NCBI GenBank assembly: GCA_964016985.1
Contig: OZ024825.1
Coordinates: forward strand, 1,312,501 to 1,376,500
DNA length: 64,000 nucleotides
From: Anodontia alba
Lineage: Eukaryota > Mollusca > Bivalvia > Lucinida > Lucinidae
Direction of reading: 5' to 3'
Shown here: positions 10,930-21,295 of the stretch, piece after piece
Layout: each line of letters opens with the position of its first letter
How positions within the stretch are numbered: position 1 is the stretch's first letter
Notes under the pieces: model-generated
The model's database searches: none
What the model was told of the DNA's origin: nothing
The model's input: the letters and a program-made list of their open reading frames with translations, nothing else
Program-made: the position numbers and the translations under genes

Positions 10930-11163
10930 GGGCCAGCGCATGATAAAACCTACAATATGACTTGTGCGACCAGCGAAGACTCAGATCAGCCTGCGCATCC
11001 GCGCAGGCTGATCAGAGTCTTCGCTGATCGCATGTGCCTTCTAGACCCTCCAGGCTATCCAAAGATAAAAGCGACTCCTGGCTGTATTGGGTGGATGTAC
11101 AGGCTGAGCTGAGTCTTTGTTGGTCATACAGTAGGTTTGTGGGTTTTGTCGTGCGCTGGCTCA
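10930..11163. mobile_element. PAL-A element with clear terminal inverted repeats
   Basis: The left end GGGCCAGCGCATGATAAAAC, then CTACAA, is answered by TTTGTGGGTTTTGTCGTGCG, then CTGGCTCA, at the right. The inner hairpin 10,971-11,026 has 26-bp arms with one mismatch. The TIRs here define the ends of this PAL-A subfamily. Confidence 0.8.
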
Positions 11164-11218
11164 TTTACGACTCCAACTCTTCAACGACATTTTAAATAAA
11201 GGTGAAATGCCCCGCAAT

Positions 11219-11452
11219 GTGAGACAACGTAATTCCTGGCATGTGCGCATGACGAAGATTCAGATCAGCCTGCGCATCCACGCAGTCTGTTCAGAGTCTT
11301 CGTTGTCCGCATGAAGAAACATTGCGTCATAAGCTATCCAAAATGTGCCCAGTGAAGATTCGGATCAGACTGCGCGAATGCGCAGGCTGATGCGCTGATC
11401 TGAACCTTCGCTAGGCGCACTTGTCCGAAGGTACGTTTTCTTACGATGTGGA
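11219..11452. mobile_element. PAL-A element, double-palindrome form
   Basis: It contains two modules (CGAAGATTCAGATCAGCCTG at about 11,254; GAAGATTCGGATCAGACTGC at about 11,355). The outer sequences GACAACGTAATTCC and GTACGTTTTCTTACGATG are loosely inverted. The 45.2-kb element has the same outer ends in better condition. Confidence 0.6.
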
Positions 11453-11456
11453 TCAT

Positions 11457-11738
11457 CATTACGAAAACATGCCTATTCAAATGTACTGAAAGTTTTACCA
11501 CCAAAAATGAAAATTTTCAGAAAAAAAAATCTGATTTGTTTTCTTCATATTTCTGCTCAAAACATAGATTGTGGGTACGCGTTAGAACCGCCTCGGCGAG
11601 GCGGTTCTAACGCGTACACACAATCTATGTTATTGAGCAGAAATAATAAAAATAATGTATACCCATGTAAACCTGAGTTTTACTATATAAAAGTAGGGTT
11701 TAAGGGGCTCAAAATTATATAGGCTTGTTTTCGTGACG
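11457..11738 (+). mobile_element. FB1 foldback element, complete, abutting a PAL-A element
   Basis: It has CATTACGAAAACATGCCTAT and TTGTTTTCGTGACG ends. The palindrome carries a compensatory-looking change on both arms (TACGCGTTAGAAC / GTTCTAACGCGTA, where other copies have TACTCG / CGAGTA), so pairing is kept. Confidence 0.9.
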
Positions 11739-12021
11739 TTACACTTTGATCGATGCTTGATCCCTGCTGTCATTGCGTAATACTAATATTTACGGTGTAC
11801 TAAGCAATTTTTCCACAAAACATTAACATATTCGATTCCGATCAGCTGTTCGGTTAAACGACATTTAAAGTGATGCATTACTCGGTCTGCCTTGCATATT
11901 ACATGACACAAACGGCAACGTAAGAAAATCAATTATGTGACTTGAAAGCTTAGCGAAGACTCAGATAAGCACAACATCAATGTATTTAACACGTAAGTGA
12001 ATCTCTAAGCAAACAAGTAAG
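11739..12021. other. spacer, nothing recognised
   Basis: AT-rich. Only an isolated CTTAGCGAAGACTCAGAT half of a PAL-A motif is seen near 11,950. Confidence 0.5.
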
Positions 12022-12404
12022 GCACAATGAGAGATAGCAGTCAGTTAACTCCCCTGAGTACTTTCTGTAAATAATCAGGTCCAATTAATTGGATTCCTCT
12101 GATATTATCATTAATACCTCTATTAAGGGTAGCTACTTTTACCTTGAGAAATCAGACTCATATGTAAGTAAAGCTACCAAAATATCAAAAAGAAACATTG
12201 TCAAGGCAATAAAATACATACTGTTAATAAATCTTTCATATGTAAGCGGAAAATTTTAAAGTTAAATATAAGTTTAATTCCACTGAGGATCTATGATAAA
12301 ATTAGAGTATTCCAATTAGAAGGACCTAGTTTGTGTTTGGTCTACCTTGCACTTTACCCATCAAGGGAGATAATAGAAAAAACTACTGCTATCTCTCATT
12401 GCGT
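12022..12404. mobile_element. TIR element of about 383 bp, ends GCACAATGAGAGATAGCAGT
   Basis: The left GCACAATGAGAGATAGCAGT is matched in reverse complement by ACTGCTATCTCTCATTGCGT at 12,385-12,404 (19 of 20 positions). The inside is AT-rich and non-coding. An FB1 copy begins one base after its right end. Confidence 0.7.
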
Positions 12405-12405
12405 A

Positions 12406-12683
12406 CATCACGAAAACATACCTATATAATTTTGATCTGCTTAAACCCCACTTTTATATAGTAAAACTGGGGTTTACAGTGGTATACATTAGTTTTCTTA
12501 TTTCTGCTAAAAACCATAGATTGTGGGTATTCGTTAGAACCCGCCTCGGCGAGGCGGCCCTAACGAGACCCACAATCTATGTTTTGAGCAGAAATTTGAA
12601 AAATATTAGAATTTTTATCTGAAAACTTTCAGTTTTTGGTGGTGAAATTTTCAATATATTTGAATAGGCGTGTTTTCCTAATG
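12406..12683 (-). mobile_element. FB1 foldback element, complete
   Basis: It starts CATCACGAAAACATACCTAT and ends GGCGTGTTTTCCTAATG. An extra C in one arm (GAACCCGCCTCGG) and GGCCCTAACGAG in the other weaken the hairpin tip. Confidence 0.9.
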
Positions 12684-13019
12684 CAAGCGGAGCCGAAAAA
12701 CGTCGTTTACATTGTAATTGGATTTTTTTTATCTTTTTTCAAGTATATACTTTTTAGAAAGGCTCATGTGTGTTGGGGGAGGTGGGGGAGGGGGGAGGGG
12801 GCGTGATAGGCGTAACTTGGGGATAATTGTGGTACGGGTGTGCGAGCCAGTATTTCGAAACCTCCCCTATTCTTATACCTGGCCGTTAAAAAATATATAG
12901 ATCGTCTGAAATGTTGACCCATTCATATACTGTCCTTTGATATATGTTCATATGTGAACATATGTTCGATTCCTATGGTTTTATTAACAAAAATTTTAAG
13001 CTATAATATGAATAAGTGC
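12684..13019. other. spacer with G-rich tract
   Basis: 12,774-12,800 is a GGGGGA/GTGGGG purine-rich run on the plus strand. Nothing else is recognised. Confidence 0.5.
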
Positions 13020-13079
13020 TGATTGAACATGTTTGTAAACTGGAGCTGCATCAGAATTAAAGGTGAGGTTTCGCACGAT

Positions 13080-13356
13080 CTTTACGAAAACATTCCTATT
13101 CAAATATATAGAAAATGTTACCTAAAAAAAAACTGAAATTTTCTGATAAAAAGCTCTGAGGTTTTTCATACTTCTGCTCAAAACATAGATTGTGGATACT
13201 CGTTAGAACTGTCTCGGCGAGGCGGTTCTAACGGGTACCCACAATCTATTTTTGAGCAAAATAAGAAAGATAATGTTTACCCCTGTCGACCCCACTTTTA
13301 CTCTTTAAAAGTGGGGTTGAAGGGGGTCAAAATTATATAGGCATATTTTAGTGATG
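13080..13356 (+). mobile_element. FB1 foldback element nested in DE1
   Basis: Ends TTTACGAAAACATTCCTATT and GGCATATTTTAGTGATG. The flanks CGCACGAT and TAAGATGG rejoin to resemble the uninterrupted DE1 at about 24,052 (CGCGCGAGTAAAAC), so this insertion is younger than that DE1 copy. Confidence 0.9.
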
Positions 13357-13628
13357 TAAGATGGTTAAATTTCATCCCGCTCCAAAGTAGTTTTCTGCTG
13401 ATTGTTCCAAGGTGGTTCTTTTGTTGCAGGTCCTCTTTGATCGTATGTTAGTTTATTCAGTAGCTGCCCACTTTACTTTCTGTTTTACAAGTTGTGTTGT
13501 GATGCTTGCATTTTGGTCACATTCAACAGCTGCCCGTTTTGCTTTCTGTTTTACTAGTTGTGATTAAGAGTGGCATCGGGACCCAGGGTGAAGTTAGTCG
13601 GCTGTAAAAGTGCTTTAACCTCTCCCAA

Positions 13629-13672
13629 CCCCCCCCCCCCCCCTACACACACACACACACTCACACACACAC
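13629..13672. repeat. C-tract plus (CA)n microsatellite inside DE1
   Basis: A run of about 14 C is followed by ACACACAC with a TCACAC break. A G-rich tract stands at the same place on the inverted copy near 24,462-24,480, so this hypervariable site is part of DE1. Confidence 0.85.
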
Positions 13673-14085
13673 CGGTGGTTTATTCTACTGACCGTTCTAA
13701 GGCGGTGGTCCCGGTGTTAGTCTTACTCTTTGTTGCTTTGTGGTTTATTCTACGAGGCGATTTGTTTTATGTCTTACCTTGTTCTTTGTTCTTGTGTTTT
13801 CAGTCCTTTTAGCATTGCAATTACCTCACTTGGGGAAGAGAGAGCTAAGCTTAGTGCTTTTCGTACGTTTGTTCGATTTGCGCTTATATGCTTTTGTCTG
13901 TTTCCTCTTCTTCTTGATGTCTGGGAAGGGCTGAGGTTTGTGACTGTGGCATTTCCTGGACTTTTCTCTTACTCTTTTTTTTTATATGTGGCGTTTGTTT
14001 TGTCGATGCTTGTTTCGTTTCCCTTCTGCTGTCGGTTCCTTGGGAAGGCTGTGTGATTCGGGACTATGGCATTTCTTGGGTATCA

Positions 14086-14544
14086 TCACATATATTTATT
14101 ATAACTAGACAACATGACTAACGGGTCAGATAAACCACCGGCTGCGCTTTCACTAACAGTATCAATCTTTTGACCATGACCTTGACCTGTTTTACGTAAA
14201 CTTATAGTTGTATAACCTAATAAAATTTGGGAGCTCCATTAAGCGACCGGTGAAACAGGAACTAAATGTATCAATCGACCTTATTGTTAAGCGCTAAAAG
14301 CAAAACACAAAAAAATGTCCACTGACGCTAAAGAATTACAAACGGACGTAAGTACGTACGACCGGACGAATGGAACAGAAAACAATCCATGTACCCACCG
14401 GCATACAAGAATGTTGGAGTATATTATACGTAAATGTTCCTACTTTTGTCATATTCTAAAATATATGACAGCCTCCCTTGAAATATTTACTGTGAATCAA
14501 TGCTAATAAATAGTTGCACATCCAAGAAAGCTTACCAGAATTGA
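14086..14544. other. spacer, nothing recognised
   Basis: A 63-codon frame at 14,315 lacks support. Confidence 0.5.
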
Positions 14545-14612
14545 AAACCACATGCACGTTCCAAAGCGGTTCCTTTGTCGCAGTTCTTGTTTGTCTGTAC
14601 GTCGGTTTTGCA
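14545..14612 (+). mobile_element. DE1 fragment
   Basis: CACGTTCCAAAGCGGTTCCT followed by TTGTCGCAGTTCTTGTTTG matches the early part of DE1 (TGTTCCAAGGTGGTTC, TTGTTGCAGGTCCTC). Confidence 0.6.
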
Positions 14613-14634
14613 AATGGGCCATTCTATTGGCATT

Positions 14635-14914
14635 CATCGCGTAAAAATACCCATAAAATTTTGACACCCTTAAACCCCACTTTTATATAGTAAAACTTGG
14701 GTTTACAGGGGTAAATATTATTTAGCCTATTTCTGCTCAAAAACATACATTGTGGGTACTCGTTAGAACCGCCTCGTCGATGCGGTTATAAGGAGTAACC
14801 ACAATCTATGTTCAAAGCAGAAATATGAAAACTGCTAAAATTATTTTATTTGAAAATTTTCATTTTTTGGTGGTAAAATTCTCAATATATTTGAATAGGC
14901 GTGTTTTCGTAATG
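14635..14914 (-). mobile_element. FB1 foldback element, complete, more diverged
   Basis: Both ends are recognisable (CATCGCGTAAAAATACCCAT; GGCGTGTTTTCGTAATG). The second palindrome arm has decayed to GTTATAAGGAGTAACC. Confidence 0.85.
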
Positions 14915-15701
14915 GCTATCTGACGTTGTGGGTCATTTCATCATGTCGCTAGTCTTTTCTGTGTTAATCAGTATATTCAGAAATGCTGAATTTGCCTATT
15001 GTAGAACTAATCAAGTATATTGTTTATTTCCCCGAACGTACGTATTGTATCCTTAAGAAATCAGTATAATTTGAAATTACAGGCGGTGTCTTTGATAACT
15101 CTTTTGTACTTGAACTGTCTAAGCTCTACATTTATTTATTTATTTATTTATTTTTTTTACTTTTGAACTAACCTTGCAGCTGGTGTACTTAACAATGTCT
15201 CTGTATTTGAAGATGAAGTACTTGTACATTGTCCCGAAACAGTGATAGCAAACACGGATGCTATTTCCGTACTAACTACCTATTTTGATATATTGTAGTG
15301 TAGTTCCGTGATTACATTTTCGTTTTCATTCTATCCGGTTACTGAATATTTTAATTCTTACAGTTAATTAAATCAAACGAATACAGCTGTCATCAAATAA
15401 AACTCACATATTGTTTAAACCATCAAGGTTTTTTCGCTTTTAAGGATTCATTATTGTTAAAGCGGGCACTTTACAAAACAAACTGTCTCTCCTGTTGCAT
15501 TCTGTCCTGTTCCGAAAAGCTATTTCCTGCTACCAAACATTATCATCTTTAGTAACATGATAGAATGCGATAAGTAACAAGATATGTAAAGTAACATGCC
15601 GGAAGATATCATGAATGAATACACTTTATTGTCACTGATCATGTATCATAGTTCATTTATCAATCATTATGTGTGTAGAACTGTCTTGCTGTGGTGCTGG
15701 T

Positions 15702-15732
<31 letters not shown>

Positions 15733-15888
15733 GTTTGGACTGTTTCAGCTAAAATCTTCTACGTGGAGGGAGCGTAATTGGTGTTGCATTTTTTATTCCT
15801 TATGAACAAACTCCGTCTAACTGAGACTGCTACTGCATATTTTGTATTCCCTATTTTCAAAGGGCCCCTGCTTTGGCTTATTTTACAT
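14915..15888. other. AT-rich spacer with simple repeats
   Basis: (TTTA)n lies at 15,132-15,151 and a run of 30 or so T at 15,702-15,732. No gene or element ends were recognised. Confidence 0.55.
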
Positions 15889-16167
15889 CATTACGAAACA
15901 TGCCTATATAATTTTGACCCCTTAAACCCCACTTTTATATAGTAAATTTGAAGTTTACAGGGGTATACATTATTTTTTATTTCTGCTCGAAAACATAAGT
16001 TGTGGGTACTCGTTAGAACCGCATCGCCGAGGCGGTTCTAACAAGTACAACATTCTATGTTTTGAGCAGTAATATGAAAAATATCATTTTGTTTTCTTTA
16101 TCTGAGAGTTTTCAGTTTTTGGAGGTGATTTTTTTCTATATATTTGAATAGACGTGTTTTCGAAATG
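15889..16167 (-). mobile_element. FB1 foldback element, complete
   Basis: Starts CATTACGAAACATGCCTATA (one A short) and ends GACGTGTTTTCGAAATG. The second arm is partly decayed (AACAAGTACAACATTCTATG). Confidence 0.87.
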
Positions 16168-16544
16168 CCTTGCATAAGGTGAGCATTCATCCTAAGAACA
16201 GGAAAGAAATATTAGTAACAAGAAAAAAATTTGATTAGGACAGTATTGTTCGGTTATATTTCTTTTTCAGATAAGATCTTTAGACAGTCAAAATGGTTTG
16301 AAATTATAATATTTATCGTTAATTCTTCGGAATATTCATTTATCTGTTTAATCAAACAAGATTATTTATTGTTGAAATAATACCTCCCTTTCCGTCTTGT
16401 AATTGTAGATAAAAAGTCGTTTTGTTTCAGCTAATTAATAAGACACAATTGAAATTCAGAGTTTAAAGAGTGCATCCCATTTTCATGTGAAGACAACCTT
16501 TCAGTATGTTAAAATTATGGGAAATCGATACACTTTAAAGGGAG
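16168..16544. other. AT-rich spacer, nothing recognised
   Basis: No supported frame or repeat end. Confidence 0.5.
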
Positions 16545-16705
16545 GCAACTCTGTCAAAATTGGTTTTTGCCTTCCTTATGGAAAGGAATCTATTTTTTAA
16601 TAGGAACTAATTTGCTCCCTGTACGAGCAATTTGTTTTCCTTTTTGCTCCTTATGAGAGCAAGTACTTAACTCATAAAGTAGCCTGTTTTTTCAGAAGGA
16701 GCATA
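16545..16705. repeat. TTTGCTCC hairpin elements, decayed
   Basis: TTTGCTCCCTGTACGAGCAA and TTGCTCCTTATGAGAGCAAG are two hairpin tips in tandem, preceded by AAAGGGAGGCAACTCTG and followed by AAGTAGCCTG. Confidence 0.65.
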
Positions 16706-17050
16706 ATTCGCAGGAAAGTCACAAAATTATTTCCCCTATGATAAAAAAACAAACTTGAATTGGTAATTCGAACCACTGAGGGTTAATCGTAGCGCCAGGT
16801 CAGGAGGCAAATGGAAATAAGTTTGGGATGCATTTTCGATCTTCTATAGAATAATGGTATATGTAGTCCTCATTAGAATCGCATTCTGCTACAAACAACA
16901 TATATTTTCATAAAAGTATAAGAAAATTTCCCTAAACATTCCTTAATATTTATTTTCATTGATTATTGGAACTCAATAAACAGTTCTAACTAGGCACGGT
17001 AAACGAGCTGTCGGTATTCAGGTCATTGAAGTTTATTGTATTGTTTTCAC

Positions 17051-17327
17051 CATTACGAAACCACACCTATTCAAATATATTGAAAATTTTACAAACATAA
17101 TTGAAAATTTTCAGATGAAAAATTCTGATATTTTTCATGTTCCTGCTCAAAACATAGATTGTAGGTACTCATTAGAACCGCTTCGCCGAGGCGGTACTAA
17201 CGAGTACCCACAATCTATGTTTTGAGCAGAAATTTGAGGAATAATGTATACCCCTGTAAACCCCAGTTTTAATATATAAAAGTGGGGTTGAAGTGGGTCA
17301 AAATTATATAGGTATGTTTTTGTGATG
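17051..17327 (+). mobile_element. FB1 foldback element, complete
   Basis: Ends CATTACGAAACCACACCTAT and GGTATGTTTTTGTGATG. It lies only 83 bp from the next copy, in the same orientation. Confidence 0.9.
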
Positions 17328-17410
17328 GTATACAACTTATACATAAGTACAACGACTGAGAAAATATACACGTCTAGTTACTCCAGTGTGCTGCAAAGAA
17401 GTATACTATT

Positions 17411-17764
17411 CATTACGAAAACACGCCTATTCAAATATATTGAAAATTTTACCTCCAAAAAACTGAAAATTTTCGGATAAAAATCTCCGATATTTTTCAT
17501 ATTTCTGCTCTAACATAGATTGTGGTACTCGTTAGAACCGCCTTGGCGAGGCGGTTCTAACGAGTACCCACAATCTATGTTTTTGAGCAGAAATAAGAAA
17601 AATAATGAATATCCCTGTAAACCCCAGTTTTCCTCTTCCTCTTGGGGTCTGGGAAGGGCTGCGGTTTGTGATTGTGGCTCTCCTTGGACTTTTCTCTTGC
17701 CTTTTTTACTATATAAAAGTGGGGTTTAAGGGGGTCAAAATTATATAGGCATGTTTACGTGATG
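17411..17764 (+). mobile_element. FB1 foldback element with a 76-bp DE1 insertion
   Basis: Ends CATTACGAAAACACGCCTAT and GGCATGTTTACGTGATG. The right-end hairpin is split in its loop between CCCAGTTTT and ACTATATAAAAG, making this copy 354 bp instead of about 278. Confidence 0.92.
17632..17707 (+). mobile_element. DE1 fragment captured inside FB1
   Basis: CCTCTTCCTCTTGGGGTCTG through GGACTTTTCTCTTGCC plus a T-run equals a segment of DE1 (compare 13,908-13,980, and the complement at 24,151-24,225). Both junctions fall in T-runs shared by donor and target, so a short microhomology of T residues is present at each side. Confidence 0.85.
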
Positions 17765-18268
17765 TTCTCCATGATAACTGTTTTTAATATTTCTGTTTAT
17801 GTTCCAACTATTTTTGTCCAAATAAATCATTCACCACTCCAAAATACCTACATATTTAGTTGAGTCAGTTGTCTCTTTCATCATTTTATTAGAACCGTTG
17901 TCTAAAAATGTTCATTTAAGACACGCAGTTACTAAGTATTGCACATAGATAATGAATATGAAAGTGGATACATTCTGCAAGAATCGCTGTGGGAGCGTTT
18001 TAAGACATTTTACAAAATTAGTTCACTATAATTGTAAAACATGCAGCATTGACGTATATAAATCAGAGAATTGTTTTCAGACAATGTGTTAACAAAAGCT
18101 TTTTGTAAGAAGTGGACCATTAACATAATTGTGATAGAATTTTTCACCGGATTTGTACAAATATACTTCAAAATACTGTAGGTATAGTTTTATTTCGCTT
18201 GAATTACCTAGACACAAGTGAAGCGTAAGCGCTTGAATGAGTATCCACAACATTTGTTTCCATGGAGA
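17765..18268. other. AT-rich spacer, nothing recognised
   Basis: No supported frame or element. Confidence 0.5.
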
Positions 18269-18547
18269 CATCACGAAAACATACCTATATAATTTTAACC
18301 CACTTAAACCCCACTTTTATATAGTAAAACTGGGGTTTAAAGGGGTATACATTATTTGTCTTATTTCTGCTCAAAAACATAGAGTGTGGGTATTTATAAG
18401 AACCGCCTCATCGAGGCGGTTCTAACGAGTACCCACAATCTATGTTTCGAACAGAAATAAAAATAAATATCAGAAATTTTATCTGAAAACTTTCAGTTTT
18501 TGGTGGTGAAATTTTCAATATATTTGAATAGGCGTGTTTTCGTAATG
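18269..18547 (-). mobile_element. FB1 foldback element, complete
   Basis: Starts CATCACGAAAACATACCTAT and ends GGCGTGTTTTCGTAATG. One arm has TATTTATAAGAACCGCC where TACTCGTTAGAACCGCC is usual, so the stem is interrupted. Confidence 0.9.
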
Positions 18548-18660
18548 AATACAAAAACCAATAGCTCCAAAAACACCCCATTTTAAGCGATGGCTTACAA
18601 GTATACGTTTTCCCTATGCATGTTAACTCTCACTGCCATTAGCGATAATAATAGGCTTTT

Positions 18661-18714
18661 GCAAACAGCGTAGATTCAGATCATGAGCCGTCTTATCAGG
18701 ATCTACGCTGTTTG
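18661..18714. repeat. PAL-B palindrome, short form
   Basis: GCAAACAGCGTAGATTCAGA is answered by GGATCTACGCTGTTTG. The tip (TCATGAGCCGTCTTATC) differs from the usual GACGCCGC tip. Confidence 0.7.
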
Positions 18715-18761
18715 ACATTCAGTCTTTCACCTTTACATATAAACTTCTTTCCAATCGTTAG

Positions 18762-18767
<6 letters not shown>

Positions 18768-18805
<38 letters not shown>
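18768..18805. repeat. poly(A) tract, 38 bases
   Basis: An uninterrupted A run. No retroposon body was recognised on either side. Confidence 0.95.
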
Positions 18806-18806
<1 letters not shown>

Positions 18807-19002
18807 AGACGACAAATGTAGTCCGAAATTTGGCGCCGACAGAGTTAATGTATGTAATGTAGTTGGTTGAAACAAGCCGGTTAAGACGCGGGTTTTTGTG
18901 CGATACAGTTCTAATTTACATTGGACCTTCTTCTTGATCGCCAAAATGCGTACATTTTTATGACACAGTTGTATAAGGACGTCTCATTACATCTATGTTA
19001 TA

Positions 19003-19212
19003 TGAGCAAGCGTACGACAAAACCTACAATAAGACCTGTGTAATCAACAACCTGTATACATCCATCCAATACGGCAATGATTCTGGTTTATCCCTTTTTG
19101 GATAGCCTGGAGGCTATAGAAGGTACATGCGATCAGCGAAGACTCTGATCAAACTGCGCGGATGCGCAGGCTGATCTGTCTTCGCTGATCGCACTTCTTA
19201 TTGTAGCTTTTA
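19003..19212. mobile_element. PAL-A element with TIRs
   Basis: Left TGAGCAAGCGTACGACAAAA and CCTACAATAAGACC; right CTTCTTATTGTAGCTTTT. It contains one PAL-A palindrome (CAGCGAAGACTCTGATCAAA and its partner). It shares the internal phrase GGATAGCCTGGAGG, inverted, with the 10.9-kb copy. Confidence 0.75.
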
Positions 19213-19949
19213 TTCTTATTGGATAATGTGTACGTCAATAATATTGCTCTAGGTGAGCCATGGCTTTTACACCCACACCCGAAACAATGATATTTTTCCC
19301 ATTTCTTAAAAAAACAAAACAAAAAAAAAAAACATATTATGTACTCATTAGAAGCGCAGAGAAGCTTCTAATTAGTGCCCATAGCATATGCTATAATGTA
19401 TATTTTGAAAATAAAATAGGTACCCGCATTATGGATTAATTACTTCTATAAAAATATACATGTATAATGAACGGTTTATAGGTAGTACCAATGTAAATCT
19501 GCGCATTTGGTTCGTAACTGTTGGTTTATGTCCTGAGGTATCCGGTAGTGGTCCTGGATCATTATTTCATTTCTTATTTATATAATGTCACAGAGTCCTA
19601 TTTAGATTTTCATCAGCAAATGTACCTGGGAGTCTGCGAACAAGAATCAATTATTCATCATGAATGGAACTGAATAGATTCTGTTGCATTTGATTCTAAT
19701 GTGAATTGAAAAATATCAGTTAAATCCCATAGGGAGTATTGGATTTCGTTATTCAGGAAACAGCTTTGAAAACGAAAGCAATAATACGTTTTTGCTTAAT
19801 TTTACTGAGCTACCAATTAATCATTCTATATATACGAAACTTAATCAAATAATGTGTTGTTCAATATTTTCTCAGCATTAATTCTGAGCCGATATACCAT
19901 TTTAGTAACTCATGCATGTTTGCATTAATAAAGTAGTGGGTACGTAACG
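19213..19949. other. spacer with a degenerate foldback
   Basis: At about 19,330-19,395 there is ATTATGTACTCATTAGAAGC / GCTTCTAATTAGTGCCCATA, an FB1-like hairpin without element ends. The rest is featureless. Confidence 0.45.
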
Positions 19950-20073
19950 GAAGGCAACTCTGTCATTCTTGTGTTGTTTCCCTTCGGAAAAGGAATCTAC
20001 TCTGTAATACATAGTAGAAGAGAAGTTCTCCCATTGGGAGCAAATGTTTTTCTTTCAGAGAATACTATTTTTC
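19950..20073. repeat. TTTGCTCC hairpin element, left part (split by FB1)
   Basis: GGAAGGCAACTCTGTCA, AAAGGAATCTACTCTG, TTCTCCCATTGGGAGCAAA, TTTCAGAGAATACTATTTTT. The terminal CAGAAAGGG lies beyond the FB1 at 20,353, showing the element was interrupted. Confidence 0.7.
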
Positions 20074-20352
20074 CATTACGAAAACACGCCTATTCAAACA
20101 TATTGAGAATTTTACCACCGAAAAATGAAACTTTCAGATAAACATTTCTGATGTTTTTTCATATTTCTGCTCAAAGCATAGATTGTGGGTACTCGTTAGA
20201 ACCGCCTCGATAAGGCGGTTCTAACGAGTACCCACAATCTATGGTTTTGAGCAGAAATAAGAAAAATAATATATACCCCTGTAAGCCCTAGTTTTACTAT
20301 ATAAAAGTGGGGTTTAAGAGGGTCAAAATTATATAGGCATGTTTTCGTGATG
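20074..20352 (+). mobile_element. FB1 foldback element nested in a TTTGCTCC hairpin
   Basis: Ends CATTACGAAAACACGCCTAT and GGCATGTTTTCGTGATG. The flanks TTTTTC and CAGAAAGGG rejoin into the family sequence TTTTCAGAAGGG, so at most one base could be duplicated. Confidence 0.92.
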
Positions 20353-20589
20353 CAGAAAGGGTTTTGGTATGCTGGTAAGCAAAGACGAAAGAATGCTGAA
20401 AAGCAAATACGAAATCACAAAAAAAAAAAAATGTTTTCTTTGTACAAAATGGTAGGATAAAACACATGTATCTTATTACCTTAAATAGAGTAGTCATAAG
20501 AAGATACCTTAATGCTAGTTCGGACTATATGTAATGGACAAACTTTAATGCATCTTTTGAAAGACATATCAGACACTGCCAACATACAC

Positions 20590-20870
20590 TGTCGGGAAAC
20601 AACTCCATGTTAGCTACCATTTGTGCTTACGTCACACTAGCAGCTTCGGCAGCGTCTTGCGATCAGAAAACAGGTAACACCATGTCATTGTTCAATACCT
20701 TCCAACGGAAAATTTTGACACATAACGCAGTTGGCAGGGCATAAATTTCCTTTTTCCTAGCTACAATTATCCTACAGCTTTCCGTGGTTACTGAGAACAC
20801 CGGGAACAACATGTCGGGAATGTGACTTTTATCTACCACGGGAAACTGCGATTTTATAACCAAATAGAAA
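20590..20870 (-). repeat. unnamed repeat, minus copy of an inverted pair
   Basis: In reverse complement it reads GGATAATTGT, CTGCGTTATGTGTCAAAATT, GACGTAAGCACAAATGG and GTTTCCCGACAG. The same words recur in the same order on the plus strand at 22,690-22,850. The minus frame at 20,663-20,863 comes from this repeat. Confidence 0.55.
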
Positions 20871-20879
20871 GGAAGGAAA

Positions 20880-21295
20880 TGACCAGGAATCGATGCAATT
20901 ACCTAACACCTTCCGTCCAAGACACCAAAGGGAAAGACGGACGCACTTAAAACAACGGCACCACAATCAAAACACTACAAGCTAAGCATTACAAGCACAC
21001 GGCCAAAAGAACAGTTTCTTTCCAAACATAATGGCCAAACGGCTATCCAAAATAAAATTTCGTTAAGACATACATGCCAAGACATACAATGACAGAAATA
21101 GTAAACCACAACAGAAGCACCGCTTTGGAATGATCAGTAAAAATATTTGTGGGGAGTGGGGTGCTTTAAATGGTTTTACGTGCCCAAACCCCTCGCCTTT
21201 AGTTTTGCCGTGGTATACATAGGACATTTGTTCAGTCCGCATGAAGGGTTCCTAACTCATCAGTGCAACATCTCCGAGAACATGAAAATCAAACG
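20880..21295 (-). mobile_element. DE1 copy, minus, diverged
   Basis: In plus-strand order it shows CCAAGACACCAAAGGGAAAG, CCACAACAGAAGCACCGC, TTTGGAATGATCAGTAAAAA, a GTGGGGAGTGGGG tract and AACATGAAAATCAAACGAAT, matching the 24.2-24.6 kb copy. Confidence 0.65.

Larger units (their letters stand above)
13020..14085 (+). mobile_element. DE1 dispersed element, longest copy, interrupted by an FB1
   Basis: DE1 landmarks in order here are AACTGGAGCTGCATCAGAAT and GGTGAGGTTTCGCACGAT, then the FB1 insertion, then TTCTGCTGATTGTTCCAAGG, TTGTTGCAGGTCCTCTTTG, CATCGGGACCCAGGGTGAAG, TCTACTGACCGTTCTAAGGC, TTTATTCTACGAGGCGATTT, CTCACTTGGGGAAGAGAGAG and CTGGGAAGGGCTGAGGTTTG, then TGGACTTTTCTCTTAC. Other copies are at 20.9, 24.0, 33.6, 52.5, 61.9 and 62.7 kb, with fragments at 14.55, 17.63 and 21.84 kb. 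Three short open frames at 13,570-14,056 overlap one another, are Leu/Phe/Val-rich and look non-coding. The class of DE1 is unknown to me. Confidence 0.75.
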
